Assembly: GCA_964495375.1 (NCBI GenBank)
Contig: CAZBWM010000026.1
Coordinates: forward strand, 1-64,000
DNA length: 64,000 nucleotides
From: JAIESQ01 sp964495375
GTDB lineage: Bacteria; Planctomycetota; Planctomycetia; Pirellulales; JAEUIK01
Reading direction: 5' to 3'
In this document: positions 7,801 to 15,215 of the stretch, in pieces
How positions within the stretch are numbered: the stretch's first letter is position 1
How the letters are laid out: each line of letters begins with the position of its first letter
Notes under the pieces: model-generated
What the model was told of the DNA's origin: nothing
Seen by the model: the letters and a program-made list of their open reading frames with translations, nothing else
The model's database searches: none
Program-made: the position numbers and the translations under genes

Positions 7801-9769
7801 GCAGGTCGAGCGCGCCGGCCAGACAGGCCGCGGTCAATTCGCCGCGCCCTGCGCCGACGATCGCCGTCGGCTGCACGCCCCAGGAACGCCACAACTGAGC
7901 TAAGGCAAATCCAACTAGTAATCCGGCAACGCTCCCCAGCTCCGGACTTGGCGCTGGCTCTTTACCCATTAGCCAGAATCTCACGGGAGCGGCCAATCGC
8001 TCTTCAAGCATCCACAGGAACCGCTCGGCTGAGGCACGAAACGCTGCCTCGGTCCTGAAGAGTTCTGGCGCCGCCGTTAACAGTTCAGGGACGTTGTCGG
8101 GGATCAGCCAGGCGACTTTCGGCTGCGCCGCGCGCGATGCCTGGCCGCGAAACACGCCGGGCACTTCAGCCGGCGTCTCGGTCGCGGCATCGCGCGCTAG
8201 CTCCGCGACACGCGCCCGTAGTTCGTCGAGCGATTCGACCACCAGCGCCGCGCGCTGCCCTAGCGCCGCGCGACCGGCATTGGTGGTGAATGCCAGATCG
8301 GCCAGCGTGACATCGGGATGCGCGTCCAAGTACTTTCCATAGCGCGCCGCCAACTGGCCAAGCGCCGGCGCGGTTCGCGCGGAAAGGCAAACTAACTGAT
8401 GTTTGCGCGGCGCGACCGCCTGGGGGCGCTTGGCAGACTCCGGCGCCTGCTCGAGCACGACAAAGGCGTTCGTGCCACCGATGCCCAGCGAATTCACGCC
8501 GGCGCGCCGAGGTTGCAACCGCGCAGGCCAGTCGGTCAGCGACAAATTCGCGTAGAACGGCGTCGTCGGAAAATCGATCCGCGGATTCGACTTCTCGAAG
8601 TGCAGCGTCGGCGGCAACTTGCCGTGATACACGGCCAGGGCCGCCTTGATCAGCCCGGCCACGCCCGCGGCCGCCTCGAGATGCCCGATGTTCGACTTGA
8701 CCGAGCCAATCGCGCAGAAGCCTGTTTCCGAAGTGCTGCCGCGGAAGGCCTTGGTCATCGCGGAGACCTCGACAGGATCGCCCATCACGGTTGCCGTGCC
8801 GTGCGCTTCGACCAGGCCGAGCGTAGCCGGATCGCAATCGGACATAGCGAGCGCTTCGGCCATGGCTCCCATTTGGCCCGCTTCGCTGGTCGAAGTGAAG
8901 CTGAGCTTCGCGCCGCCGTCGTTGTTGACGGCCGAAGCTCGAACGACGGCGTAGATGTGATCGCCGGCCGCGAGCGCGTCGCTCAAGCGTTTGAGCGCGA
9001 CCACCGCGGCGCCACTGCCGAAGAGCGTGCCACGCGCGCCGGCGTCGAACGTGCGGCAATGCCCGTCGGGCGAAACGATTCCCCCTTCGTCGAAGTGGTA
9101 GCCGACATAGTGCGGCACCCGCACCGTCGATCCGCCGGCCAGCGCCATGTCGCACTCGTGCGCCAGCAGACTCTGGCAAGCGACATGCACGGCCACGAGT
9201 GACGTGGAGCAGGCCGACTGCACGGTCATGCTCGGCCCACGCAAGTTGAGCTTGAAGCTGACGCGCGTCGCCAGATAGTCCTTATCGTTGGCGATGTGCT
9301 GCAGGCTGCCGGTGGCGCCATAAACGGCTTCGAGGTGTCGGGCCAGTGCGAATCCATAGCTGCTCACCAGCCCGCCGGCGCCGCCATAGACACCAACCGG
9401 CACATCGGTGTGCAGCGGATCGTAGCCGGCATCCTCGAGCGCCGCCCAGGCGGCCTCGAGAAACAGCCGATGCTGCGGGTCCATGAGCCGGGCCTCGCGC
9501 GGCGTGTAGTCGAACAGCGCCGCGTCAAAGCCCTCGACGTCGTCGAGCACGGGGCTCGCCTTGACGTAGGTTGGATCGGCCAGCGTCGCTTCGTCGACGC
9601 CTGCGGCGCGCAGCTCTTCATCGCTGAAGCGGCGAACTGATTCGACGCCGCGGCAGAGGTTTTCCCAGAACTCGGTGATCGAGCCGGCGCCGGGGAAACG
9701 ACCGGCCATGCCGACGATCGCGATTCCCTGCGCGGCACGTTCACTCGCCACGGGGCCGTTGGTCTGCAT
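1820..9769 (-). CDS. Type I polyketide synthase, KS-(AT)-DH-ER-KR-ACP-ACP-ACP-GNAT
   Basis: This 2649-residue multidomain enzyme extends and fully reduces an acyl chain. The ketosynthase (about 14-440) keeps its triad: Cys187 in SACSTSLV, His323 in EAHGTA and His363 in NIGHLE. The acyltransferase region (about 550-780) has GAGRGE where active enzymes have GHSxGE; Gly641 replaces the nucleophilic Ser, so it should be dead. The dehydratase (about 860-1150) has His893 in DHWVYDKVVIP and a matching DACFQ motif. A structural KR half follows, then enoylreductase (about 1426-1731, AGGVGVAAVQ), ketoreductase (about 1760-1950, TGGLGGLG and Tyr1912) and three carrier domains with GLDSLLAIE serines at 2091, 2210 and 2337. 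The last 210 residues are GNAT-like. There is no thioesterase. ATG start lies 6 bp after the acpP-like gene; last gene of a four-gene operon. Confidence 0.93.
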   Translation of the reverse strand: MQTNGPVASERAAQGIAIVGMAGRFPGAGSITEFWENLCRGVESVRRFSDEELRAAGVDEATLADPTYVKASPVLDDVEGFDAALFDYTPREARLMDPQHRLFLEAAWAALEDAGYDPLHTDVPVGVYGGAGGLVSSYGFALARHLEAVYGATGSLQHIANDKDYLATRVSFKLNLRGPSMTVQSACSTSLVAVHVACQSLLAHECDMALAGGSTVRVPHYVGYHFDEGGIVSPDGHCRTFDAGARGTLFGSGAAVVALKRLSDALAAGDHIYAVVRASAVNNDGGAKLSFTSTSEAGQMGAMAEALAMSDCDPATLGLVEAHGTATVMGDPVEVSAMTKAFRGSTSETGFCAIGSVKSNIGHLEAAAGVAGLIKAALAVYHGKLPPTLHFEKSNPRIDFPTTPFYANLSLTDWPARLQPRRAGVNSLGIGGTNAFVVLEQAPESAKRPQAVAPRKHQLVCLSARTAPALGQLAARYGKYLDAHPDVTLADLAFTTNAGRAALGQRAALVVESLDELRARVAELARDAATETPAEVPGVFRGQASRAAQPKVAWLIPDNVPELLTAAPELFRTEAAFRASAERFLWMLEERLAAPVRFWLMGKEPAPSPELGSVAGLLVGFALAQLWRSWGVQPTAIVGAGRGELTAACLAGALDLRTSLQLAVAFDVGDNAFRAAAAPGGEPLQMGKSQPLWLSAASGRPGPKETTFDADDWLARLRTASALTSASESLGKLGIQTALVLGAAPAATETNSNAALRWVASAASQSAGVDSERALAEAVARLWALGVAVDWRGFYRDRARPRLALPTYPFQHERYWLDVPAGSTLPNARAAEAASPATIASALPAAAATFDSASDSSASPQATLIGRRVRSPLATLQFESQLGVATLPLLGDHWVYDKVVIPGACHLSRLIATARAQFGPGAITLSDVLFPQAVVLAPDEVRPIQLLLDPQNGGHEFKVVSYDAAADSGRGAWRVHAQGEVAVGPTGELAAPLDRAAFTAIEKAAHERLNLEQFYRRMGEREIHLGPRFHWNDQTAFAELDVVSRIRLPAADQEGFLLHPGLIDACFQILIAKLGTTYVPFSVETLRVSPSWSVPAFCQARFREQGRPGQAVLAADLWLYDDAGRPIVEMRGLRLKGAARDALLQAAPATAGIDRWLYTAAWREAPAVAPVATSTQRTTWLLLADDADAASGLAAELISRGQSCVQARWSLDSGAGQGTTPAAITPANADELARRVQSAIDQARESNGRLGVIAMLGGSASANSADVHQPDGATLSSTSASYCALVTQLVQSLVRAGGTSPTPLRIVTRGATSIAPTEAVQNLAASSLWGLGRVIATEHPELSCVRVDLDPAAGGEAIKALAAELSATDREDQVVFRGGRRFVQRLMPLRSSGGGSAAPPTSASQVSASGAPTNEPVQLTIPERGTLGNLQLVPRPRQAPAAGQVEIEVRAAGLNFRDVLNALGRYPGDPGDPGLECAGVVTAVGPGVTQPAVGDEVVATGFGCFSTYAITRAALAVRKPVSLSFADAASVPVTFLTALYGLKHIAQLSAGQRVLIPAAAGGVGVAAVQMALAAGAEIFATAGSEEKRQYLKSLGVQHVLPSRTLDFADEVRRLTDGAGVDVVINSLAGDYIPKSLELVRPGGHFIEIGKTGIWTAEQVAEFRPGVHYTTIALDAMFDQQPELVGQLTRELMELLAEGRLQAPPRREFPLADAVAGFRFMAQAKHIGKVVLTMPTVPNAASNAGITANATGAMRDSKPIEIRGDATYLITGGLGGLGRRIAEWLVDRGARDLVLMSRRPPNESAAMQIAALQQRGVRVRTCQVDAANLAEIKALVTEINASAAPLAGVIHAAGVLDDGVLVGQTAERFARVFAPKVAGAWNLDQATQSSSLDFFVLFSSLAAWLGSAGQGNYAAANSLLDALAADRHARGLPATSIAWGPWAEAGMAAGLGEAGKRRFAAAGIELITPQDGLAALGRLLDQPEADVAVLPVDWAKFLSHSAPGEEPAMLRELAASSRASAARRDRGAVSQTASATATREAASPTISNAAAAASPREGWHAAILAAATRVLGTDAGKQLASDQPLTEQGLDSLLAIELVGALRKLTGRNLPAALVFDYPTVDALAAFLATTEQASATPVRQAPAREPAMAPTAAPSRAPQPATPLAATIAAATSPTDSLGLVTRETAKVLGLDAGGPIDTARPLVDMGLDSLLAIELVGALRKATGRGLPATLVFDHPTIDALAAHLAATAPATSAAAAASSAPPSERVTTPAASTSSAATATAVAERVTVAAPAVGASHDRDWWRQLIAQEAGKVLGVDGQQALAFDQPLTEQGLDSLLAIELVGALRKASGRSLPATLVFDHPTLDDLSEFLAATPLGASATNGAAQHALNTAPAAMPASAPIPSSAAAEGSTITAAAPAAGASRTPAEPGEFDFVVEDLRPWHADELPELHVKAFPGYFLTLMGHGFLKRFYAEFCLHPYSYGCVARSKRTGKLVAVATGSANVPAHFKHFYRSHAPYLAMCIATKSITNGEARRAVLARTSHAMHALRMLIPGMRPPAATAAVSDKDPPNQCPVRFLSMGIDPKWRSSKASIETTLRFEEIVRAAGHPRYGCSILANNERAIGFFTGMGFELTFRSSKGCWFEKDL

Positions 9770-9775
9770 GCAGGC

Positions 9776-10129
9776 TTAACCCTCGCTCTGGGCGTCCTGC
9801 GAGGCAGGCGCGCCGCGGCGGGCGGCCGCCCGCTGGCGGCTGGCGTCGAGCGAGGGCTCGGCCGCGGATGCCGTTTCGCCAGACAGGGCACGGCGATACG
9901 CGTCGGTCAAATCACCGACCGTGCGAATGTCGGTGATGGCCACGAGCTGCGCGAAGGGGTCGACTTCGAGCTCGACTTCGAGCACCGCCACGATCTTGGC
10001 GACGTCGAGCGATTCGAGCCCGAGATCCGCCGTCAGTCGCTGGTGATTCTCGATCGCCGGGGCCGGTTGCCCCTTCTGCTCGATAATACGCTTCACGACA
10101 AACGGGACGATCTTCTCGGCATTCTGCAT
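9776..10129 (-). CDS. Free-standing acyl carrier protein
   Basis: This 117-residue protein carries acyl chains on a phosphopantetheine arm. The attachment site is Ser40 in LGLESLDVAK, with the usual helix before it (VKRIIEQKG) and EVELEVD after it. The start was set at ATG 10129 because AGGAAG lies 7 bases upstream; a longer frame opens further upstream but the extra residues look like untranslated leader. The C-terminal 35 residues are Ala/Arg-rich and longer than in a housekeeping ACP. It ends 6 bp before the synthase, so the two are surely co-transcribed. A probable role is to hold the acyl group activated by the ligase of the same operon before transfer to the ketosynthase; this is inference. 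Confidence 0.9.
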   Translation of the reverse strand: MQNAEKIVPFVVKRIIEQKGQPAPAIENHQRLTADLGLESLDVAKIVAVLEVELEVDPFAQLVAITDIRTVGDLTDAYRRALSGETASAAEPSLDASRQRAAARRGAPASQDAQSEG

Positions 10130-10289
10130 GAAAGGGCTTCCTCTCGATTTGCGGGCCGGCGATCTCGAGCGCCACGGTCCTGCTGACAAGCTGCTGAAGT
10201 TGTGAACTGGCGAAAGCAACGAGCGGTCCGCTTCACAATCTCGAAACGCCGCTTGCCCCGTTAGCCTTGATGCCCCCCGGCCAGCGCGC

Positions 10290-10396
10290 TAAGGAACGGC
10301 CGCGGAATAACTTCCAGATTTCTTTTCCCCCTCACCCTACCCTCTCCCGCGAGGGGAGAGGGGATAACGGAAAAGTTATTTCGCGGCCGTTCCTAA
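10290..10396. repeat. 107-bp MITE-like element family A, copy 1
   Basis: Starts TAAGGAACGGCCGCGGAATA and ends in its near-perfect inverse, TTATTTCGCGGCCGTTCCTA. Between the arms is CCCTCACCCTACCC followed by a CTCTCCCGCGAGGGGAGAG hairpin. The same layout recurs at 12827-12934 and, inverted, at 58145-58251. This copy ends inside the stop end of the SDR gene's 3' border and sits within the operon. Confidence 0.9.
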
Positions 10397-11139
10397 CAGG
10401 TGATTCCTCCGTCGACCACGATCGTCTGCCCGGTAATGAAACGCGATTGCGGGCTCATCATGAACGCCACGACGTCGACGATGTCGTCGATGGTCGCCAA
10501 GCGCCCCAGCGGCGTACGGCGTTTGATGCGGCCCTTCTGCTCCTCGGTCAACTCGCCGACCATGTCGCTTTCGAAGTAACCCGGCGCCACGGTGTTGACG
10601 CGAATGCCGCTGGTGCCCAGCTCTTTGGCCAGGCTGCGCGCCATGCCGTCGAGAGCCGCCTTCGTCGCGCTATAAACCGCCACCCCCTTGTGGCCACGTA
10701 GTGCGTTGACCGACGAAATGCTGAGGATGTTGCCGCGCCCCTGCGTGAGCATGATCTTCGAGCAGGCCTGAATCAAGAAAATCGCGGCCGACAGATTGAC
10801 CGCCAAGGCGCGCTGGATCTCCTCGGCCCGCGTCATCGTCAGCAAACCGTCGAGCCCGACGCCGGCATTGTTCACGAGCACGTCGATCGCGCCGAAGCGT
10901 TTGGCGGTCGCCAGCGCGAACTTCTTGAGTGCGGCCGGATCGGCGCCATCGACAGCTTCCCACCAGAATCGTTCGCCGGCCGGATCGCTGGCCCGCAGGT
11001 CTTCGATGGCCGGCGAACTGGAGCGGCTAAACGTGGAGACAGCCATGCCGTCGGCCAGGGCGCGCCGCACGATGCCGAGCCCCAGGCCACGGCTGCCGCC
11101 GCTGACGAGCACGACCTGACGAGATTCAGTTACGGTCAA
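10393..11139 (-). CDS. Short-chain dehydrogenase/reductase, FabG-like
   Basis: A 248-residue classical SDR that most likely reduces a 3-oxoacyl-ACP or similar ketone with NADPH. Visible motifs are the nucleotide-binding SGGSRGLGLG near residue 14, NNAGVG, the catalytic Ser in SISSVN and the YSATK Tyr/Lys pair; the C-terminus TGQTIVVDGG is standard for the family. The start is TTG at 11139, which overlaps the end of the upstream ligase by 14 bp and has GGGAGG 6 bases before it, so the two are translationally coupled. Its stop falls at the edge of repeat element A. Because the synthase already contains a ketoreductase, this enzyme may act on the starter unit, on the final product, or in a separate cycle with the free ACP. 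Confidence 0.9.
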   Translation of the reverse strand: MTVTESRQVVLVSGGSRGLGLGIVRRALADGMAVSTFSRSSSPAIEDLRASDPAGERFWWEAVDGADPAALKKFALATAKRFGAIDVLVNNAGVGLDGLLTMTRAEEIQRALAVNLSAAIFLIQACSKIMLTQGRGNILSISSVNALRGHKGVAVYSATKAALDGMARSLAKELGTSGIRVNTVAPGYFESDMVGELTEEQKGRIKRRTPLGRLATIDDIVDVVAFMMSPQSRFITGQTIVVDGGITC

Positions 11140-12505
11140 GGGGAGCCTCCCGAACGCGTTTGGCTGCTTTGGAACGGATCTTTTTGAAACGAGCGTTGTG
11201 ATGATCGTCTTCGTCGACTTCGATCATCATGGGCACCTTGTACGGCTCGAGCTTATCGCGGCAGAAGGACTGCACGCGATCCATGATCTCGAACCGATCC
11301 TCGGGCTCAATCAAGCTCACCGTGGCTACGACGATGTGCCCCATCACGGCGTTGGGTTTCCCCCACACCGTAACTTCGCGGATGTTCGGCACCCGCAACA
11401 GCACGCTCTCAACCTCGGCCGGATGCACCTTTTCGCCACCGACGTTAATAATCTCGGAGAGTCGACCGCGGATACGTAGCCACTCGCCATCGACATCGAC
11501 CGCGTCCCCTGTATTGAACCAGCCGTCGGCATCGAAAGGGGACGGCGCGTTCAAATACCCGAGCATGGCGTAGCGTGCGCGAATCCAGAGGATACCGTCG
11601 ACGATCTTGGTCTCGTAGCCCTCGCCCCCGACCTTCACCCACAAGCTGCTCGAATCGCGCGACTGCGTCTGCAGGATTCCCAGCTCGGATAGCCCGTACG
11701 TCTGCTTGAGCTTCACGCCTGGAAACGTCCGGTTCAGGCTCTTGAGCGTGCTCTCGGGCATCGGCTCGGTGCCGTAGCTGATCAGCTCGAGCGAGGCGAG
11801 ATCGTATTCTTTGTACACGCCCGAGATCAGCAGCATATTGAGAAAAGTGGGCGTGGTGGGGAGCAATTGCACCTGGTGCGCGGCGATCGCTTCGCAAACG
11901 GCGCGGGGCGTGCGCTCGGCAATTGAAACCAGCGCGCCGCCGTCGCACAGAATGTGGAACAGCGTGTTGATACCGCCGATGTGATCGAGCTTCATGAAGA
12001 TCAGGGTGCGAAACGATTTGCGGCGCTTCTCAAAGCGCTCAAGCAACCGCGCGAAGCTCAACAGCGTCCCCTTGCTTTCGCCGGTAGACCCCGATGTGAA
12101 TAGGATCAGGCCCGGCTCGCCCGCCGCGCGAAGTTGCTCGATCAAAGCGTGGCGATCCTCCGCGGTACGGCGCTCGAACACGTGGCTGCCATCTTCGGCC
12201 ACGCGCAACACCGCATCGACGCGCGCGATTTCGAACGAGCGTTCGTGCCGCGCGGCCGAATCATTCGTCAGCGGCACCAGCAAGTTGCGATTGAGAATCA
12301 GCGCCAGCACCAGGCTGGCGGTGCAGGGTGAATACTCACCCACGATCGCCACGCATTCGCCCGGGGCAATCCCGAGTTGGGCGATCTCGGCTTGCCAGCG
12401 CTCGGTCTCGGCCACGAGCGCGCTGTAGGAACTCGACCCGCCATGGCCGATCATCGCCGGCTGATCGCCGAATTCGCGCAGTCGATCGAGAAGCCAAGCG
12501 GCCAT
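11126..12505 (-). CDS. AMP-dependent acyl ligase (fatty acid-AMP/CoA ligase family)
   Basis: A 459-residue adenylate-forming enzyme expected to activate a carboxylic acid with ATP and pass it to a thiol, here plausibly the operon's own ACP. The phosphate-binding loop LILFTSGSTGESKG is near residue 145, YGLSELG is the A5-type motif, and GWFNTGD followed by IRGRLSEIINVGGEKV gives the hinge and C-terminal lid. Lys within ARFKKIRSK is the likely catalytic lysine. At 459 residues it is 50-90 shorter than most relatives, mainly in the N-terminal domain. It is the first gene of the operon, starting with ATG at 12505. The acid chosen cannot be read from sequence. Confidence 0.9.
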   Translation of the reverse strand: MAAWLLDRLREFGDQPAMIGHGGSSSYSALVAETERWQAEIAQLGIAPGECVAIVGEYSPCTASLVLALILNRNLLVPLTNDSAARHERSFEIARVDAVLRVAEDGSHVFERRTAEDRHALIEQLRAAGEPGLILFTSGSTGESKGTLLSFARLLERFEKRRKSFRTLIFMKLDHIGGINTLFHILCDGGALVSIAERTPRAVCEAIAAHQVQLLPTTPTFLNMLLISGVYKEYDLASLELISYGTEPMPESTLKSLNRTFPGVKLKQTYGLSELGILQTQSRDSSSLWVKVGGEGYETKIVDGILWIRARYAMLGYLNAPSPFDADGWFNTGDAVDVDGEWLRIRGRLSEIINVGGEKVHPAEVESVLLRVPNIREVTVWGKPNAVMGHIVVATVSLIEPEDRFEIMDRVQSFCRDKLEPYKVPMMIEVDEDDHHNARFKKIRSKAAKRVREAPLDRN

Positions 12506-13182
12506 GAGCGGTCTTGCGGATGGTCAACAATAGGAACCGCGACTGTGGCCGGCGCGCACCTTCTTCGCTAGCTGGTTCCCGCCTGCCCAAGCGTTTCCGT
12601 CGCAGACCACCCTGCTAAGCCCGCTGAATTGCGATGCGGAAACCGCGGAAATACCGCTGCGAATCGGGGCTGCCCGCAGACCCCCTGGAAATGACGTAAC
12701 TGATTCTAACCATGAGCACTTACTAACGAAACAATCAGCTTGCTAAAAAATTCGGTGTGCGATTTGTCGCTCAACGGGCGGCTTCCTTGTCTCTCGGGCC
12801 GGATCTGCCGGGCTCGTCGGCGAAGCTTAGGAACGGCCGAGAAAAAACTTCCAGTTTTCTTAGCCCCCTCACCCTGCCCTCTCCCGCGAGGGGAGAGGGA
12901 GTAATGGAGAAGTTATTTCTCGGCCGCTCCTTAGCTGGACGCACGAGTGAAGCGCTAACTTAGGTCGAATACACAGTTCGCTACTTCCATTCGCCGGCCC
13001 TGGACCGCGGTTGTTACAAAACCTGTCTTGACCCTCGCGACGTGGCTGGCTATCGTCCCCCCCGCAACTTTTCTCCACGCGGATTCCCGGCTTGTTTTGT
13101 ATCGTGTCGCCGCACTAAGTGCGGCTACGTTGGCCCAGGACGGGTCGACGCGTAAGTCAGGCTGAAGGCCTCCTGAGGTCGC
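12506..13182. other. Divergent intergenic region holding a family A element
   Basis: This 677-bp gap lies between the divergently transcribed ligase operon and the FlgI-like gene, so promoters of both should be here. The MITE-like element at 12827-12934 occupies the middle. An AT-rich stretch (12700-12760) could belong to the ligase promoter. No open frame with family features was found. Confidence 0.5.
12827..12934. repeat. MITE-like element family A, copy 2
   Basis: Begins TTAGGAACGGCCGAG and ends CTCGGCCGCTCCTTAG, with CCCTCACCCTGCCC and CTCTCCCGCGAGGGGAGAG in the centre. Same orientation as the copy at 10290, with compensating changes in both arms (GAGAAA against TTTCTC), which suggests the folded form is maintained. 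Confidence 0.9.
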
Positions 13183-15072
13183 ATGGAACGTCGTCTGGCC
13201 TTATTGATGATTGCCGCCCTCTTCGCCGGGGGGTGTGGCGCTATGTCTTTGCGGTCGCAAAGCCCCGAAGACGACGAATTATTGGCAGCGGCCGTCGATA
13301 CCGAGTTGGTCGGAGATTTGGCCGTTCCCGATGGCATGCAGCCCGTCGCGGTCGAAGCCATTGCCTTGGTCACCGGCTTGCCGGCGACCGGTAGCGATCC
13401 GCCACCGTCCCCCGAACGTGCTGCCCTGCTCGACGAAATGCAAAAACGGGGCGTCCTGCAACCCAACCAGGTGCTGGCTTCGCCCACCACATCGTTGGTG
13501 CTGGTCCGTGGCTTCTTGCGTCCCGGAATCCAGAAGGGTGATCATTTCGACGTTGAGGTTCGCGTCCCCTCGCAGAGCGAAACCACGAGCCTGCGCGATG
13601 GGTTCCTGATGCAAACTCGCCTCAGCGAGATGATGGCGATCTCCACGCAACTGCACTCGGGCCATTTGCTCGCCTTGGCCGAGGGGCCGGTGCTCGTTGA
13701 TCCGCTGGAAGGGGACCAATCGGAGAGCAACACCCGCCAGAATCGGGGACGCGTGCTGGGGGGTGGTATCTGCTTGAAGGACCGGCCGCTCCGGCTGGTT
13801 CTGCGACCCGAACACCGATCGGTTCGCAACAGCAGCGTCGTCGGCATCGCGCTCAACAAACGCTTTCACACCTTCGTGAAAGGGGTCAAGAACGGCGTCG
13901 CCACGCCCAAAACCGACGAATTCGTCAATCTCGTCGTACACCCCCGCTACAAAGACAATGTCGCCCGCTACATGCAGGTGCTACGTTCCGTGGCCCTGCA
14001 CGAAACGGCGCCCAAGCGCATGGCGCGGCTGAAACTGCTCGAACGCCAGTTGCTCGACCCGGTGTCGGCCGACTCCGCGGCTTTGAAGCTCGAAGCCATC
14101 GGCAAGGAAGGGATCGATACGCTGCTCGTCGGCCTCGAAGCCAACGACCCGCTGGTGCGCTTTTATGCGGCCGAGGCCTTGGCCTATCTCGACGATGAGC
14201 GCGCGGTCCCGGCTTTGGCGGATGCCGCTCGCGACGAGCCGGCTTTCCGCGTCTTCGCGTTGGCTGCCCTCGGTGCCATGGACAATCTCTCGGCGCGCGA
14301 TGCCTTGGTGAGCATGCTCGAACTCCCCAGTGCCGAAACGCGCTACGGCGCCTTCCGAGCACTGTGGGCGATGAATCCCCGCGATCCACTGGTGCTCAGC
14401 GATTCGCTCAGCGATCAGTTCAGCTATCACGTGCTGTCGGTCGCTGGCCCGCCGATGATTCACGTCACCCGCAGCCATCGCCCCGAAATGGTAATCTTCG
14501 GCAAGGGGCAACGGCTCAAGACGCCGATCGTGCTCGAAGCCAGCAACCGGATCATGATCAATGGTCGCTCCGACAGCGAGGTGACGATCAGCAAGTTCGC
14601 GGTGGGCGAGCAAGATCAGCAGCGGGTGGTCAGCGCCGATCTCGACGAGATCATTCGCGCGATCGTCGAACTCGGCGGCACCTACCCCGACCTCGTACAC
14701 GCCCTGCAGCAGGCCAAGGCCCAGAAGGCTCTCACCGGCCGCCTGGAAGTCGATGCCATCCCGCAACCAGGTCGCGCCTACGACGTCGATCTATCGCCCG
14801 ACGAAGAAGGGGATGAGGACACTGTCGACGACAAGCCCGGACGGCCGGTCGTCTCGAACCCGACTCCAGAGCTCTTTTCGACCAAGCTCTCAAAAACCGA
14901 CGCTCCCGATCGCTCGGACGAGATTATCGGCGACCGCCCAGCCAAGATCACTGGCCGGGACCGCGAAAAAGCCAGTAAAGCTGGTGCGAAAGCCACCGGC
15001 GCCAAGGCCCGGAAAGGCTCGAAACAGGCCAAGCCTTCGAGCCGGACAGCGAGTAGAATAAAAGGTCGCTGA
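13183..15072 (+). CDS. Lipoprotein with FlgI (P-ring)-like region and HEAT repeats
   Basis: A 629-residue exported protein. The N-terminus (RRLALLMIAALFAGGC) is a lipoprotein signal with Cys18 as the likely lipidated residue. Residues about 50-270 read like the flagellar P-ring protein FlgI: VTGLPATGSDPPPS, KRGVLQPNQVLASPTTSLV, the GDHFDVEVRVPS segment and LVLRPEHR. Residues about 290-400 form HEAT-type helical pairs (EAIGKEGIDTLLVGLEANDP, VRFYAAEALAYLDD). A middle region with TPIVLEASNRIMING and a Lys/Ala-rich tail follow. FlgI normally is a soluble periplasmic ring subunit of about 370 residues; the lipid anchor and HEAT insertion are unusual. ATG start follows TGAGG by 5 bases. It is 143 bp upstream of smc and may share its transcript. 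Confidence 0.75.
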   Translation: MERRLALLMIAALFAGGCGAMSLRSQSPEDDELLAAAVDTELVGDLAVPDGMQPVAVEAIALVTGLPATGSDPPPSPERAALLDEMQKRGVLQPNQVLASPTTSLVLVRGFLRPGIQKGDHFDVEVRVPSQSETTSLRDGFLMQTRLSEMMAISTQLHSGHLLALAEGPVLVDPLEGDQSESNTRQNRGRVLGGGICLKDRPLRLVLRPEHRSVRNSSVVGIALNKRFHTFVKGVKNGVATPKTDEFVNLVVHPRYKDNVARYMQVLRSVALHETAPKRMARLKLLERQLLDPVSADSAALKLEAIGKEGIDTLLVGLEANDPLVRFYAAEALAYLDDERAVPALADAARDEPAFRVFALAALGAMDNLSARDALVSMLELPSAETRYGAFRALWAMNPRDPLVLSDSLSDQFSYHVLSVAGPPMIHVTRSHRPEMVIFGKGQRLKTPIVLEASNRIMINGRSDSEVTISKFAVGEQDQQRVVSADLDEIIRAIVELGGTYPDLVHALQQAKAQKALTGRLEVDAIPQPGRAYDVDLSPDEEGDEDTVDDKPGRPVVSNPTPELFSTKLSKTDAPDRSDEIIGDRPAKITGRDREKASKAGAKATGAKARKGSKQAKPSSRTASRIKGR

Positions 15073-15215
15073 GGTTCGCCTGAGAACCTGGCGGATCGCG
15101 GTCGCCGGATCGTCTGGGGCGCTCCAGACCGCTTTCGGCCTGGCGCTGCTCGCGATCGTCTCACCCACCGCGCTCCCCGCGAACATTCTCCACGCTCCCC
15201 CTCCTTCGGCCGGTC

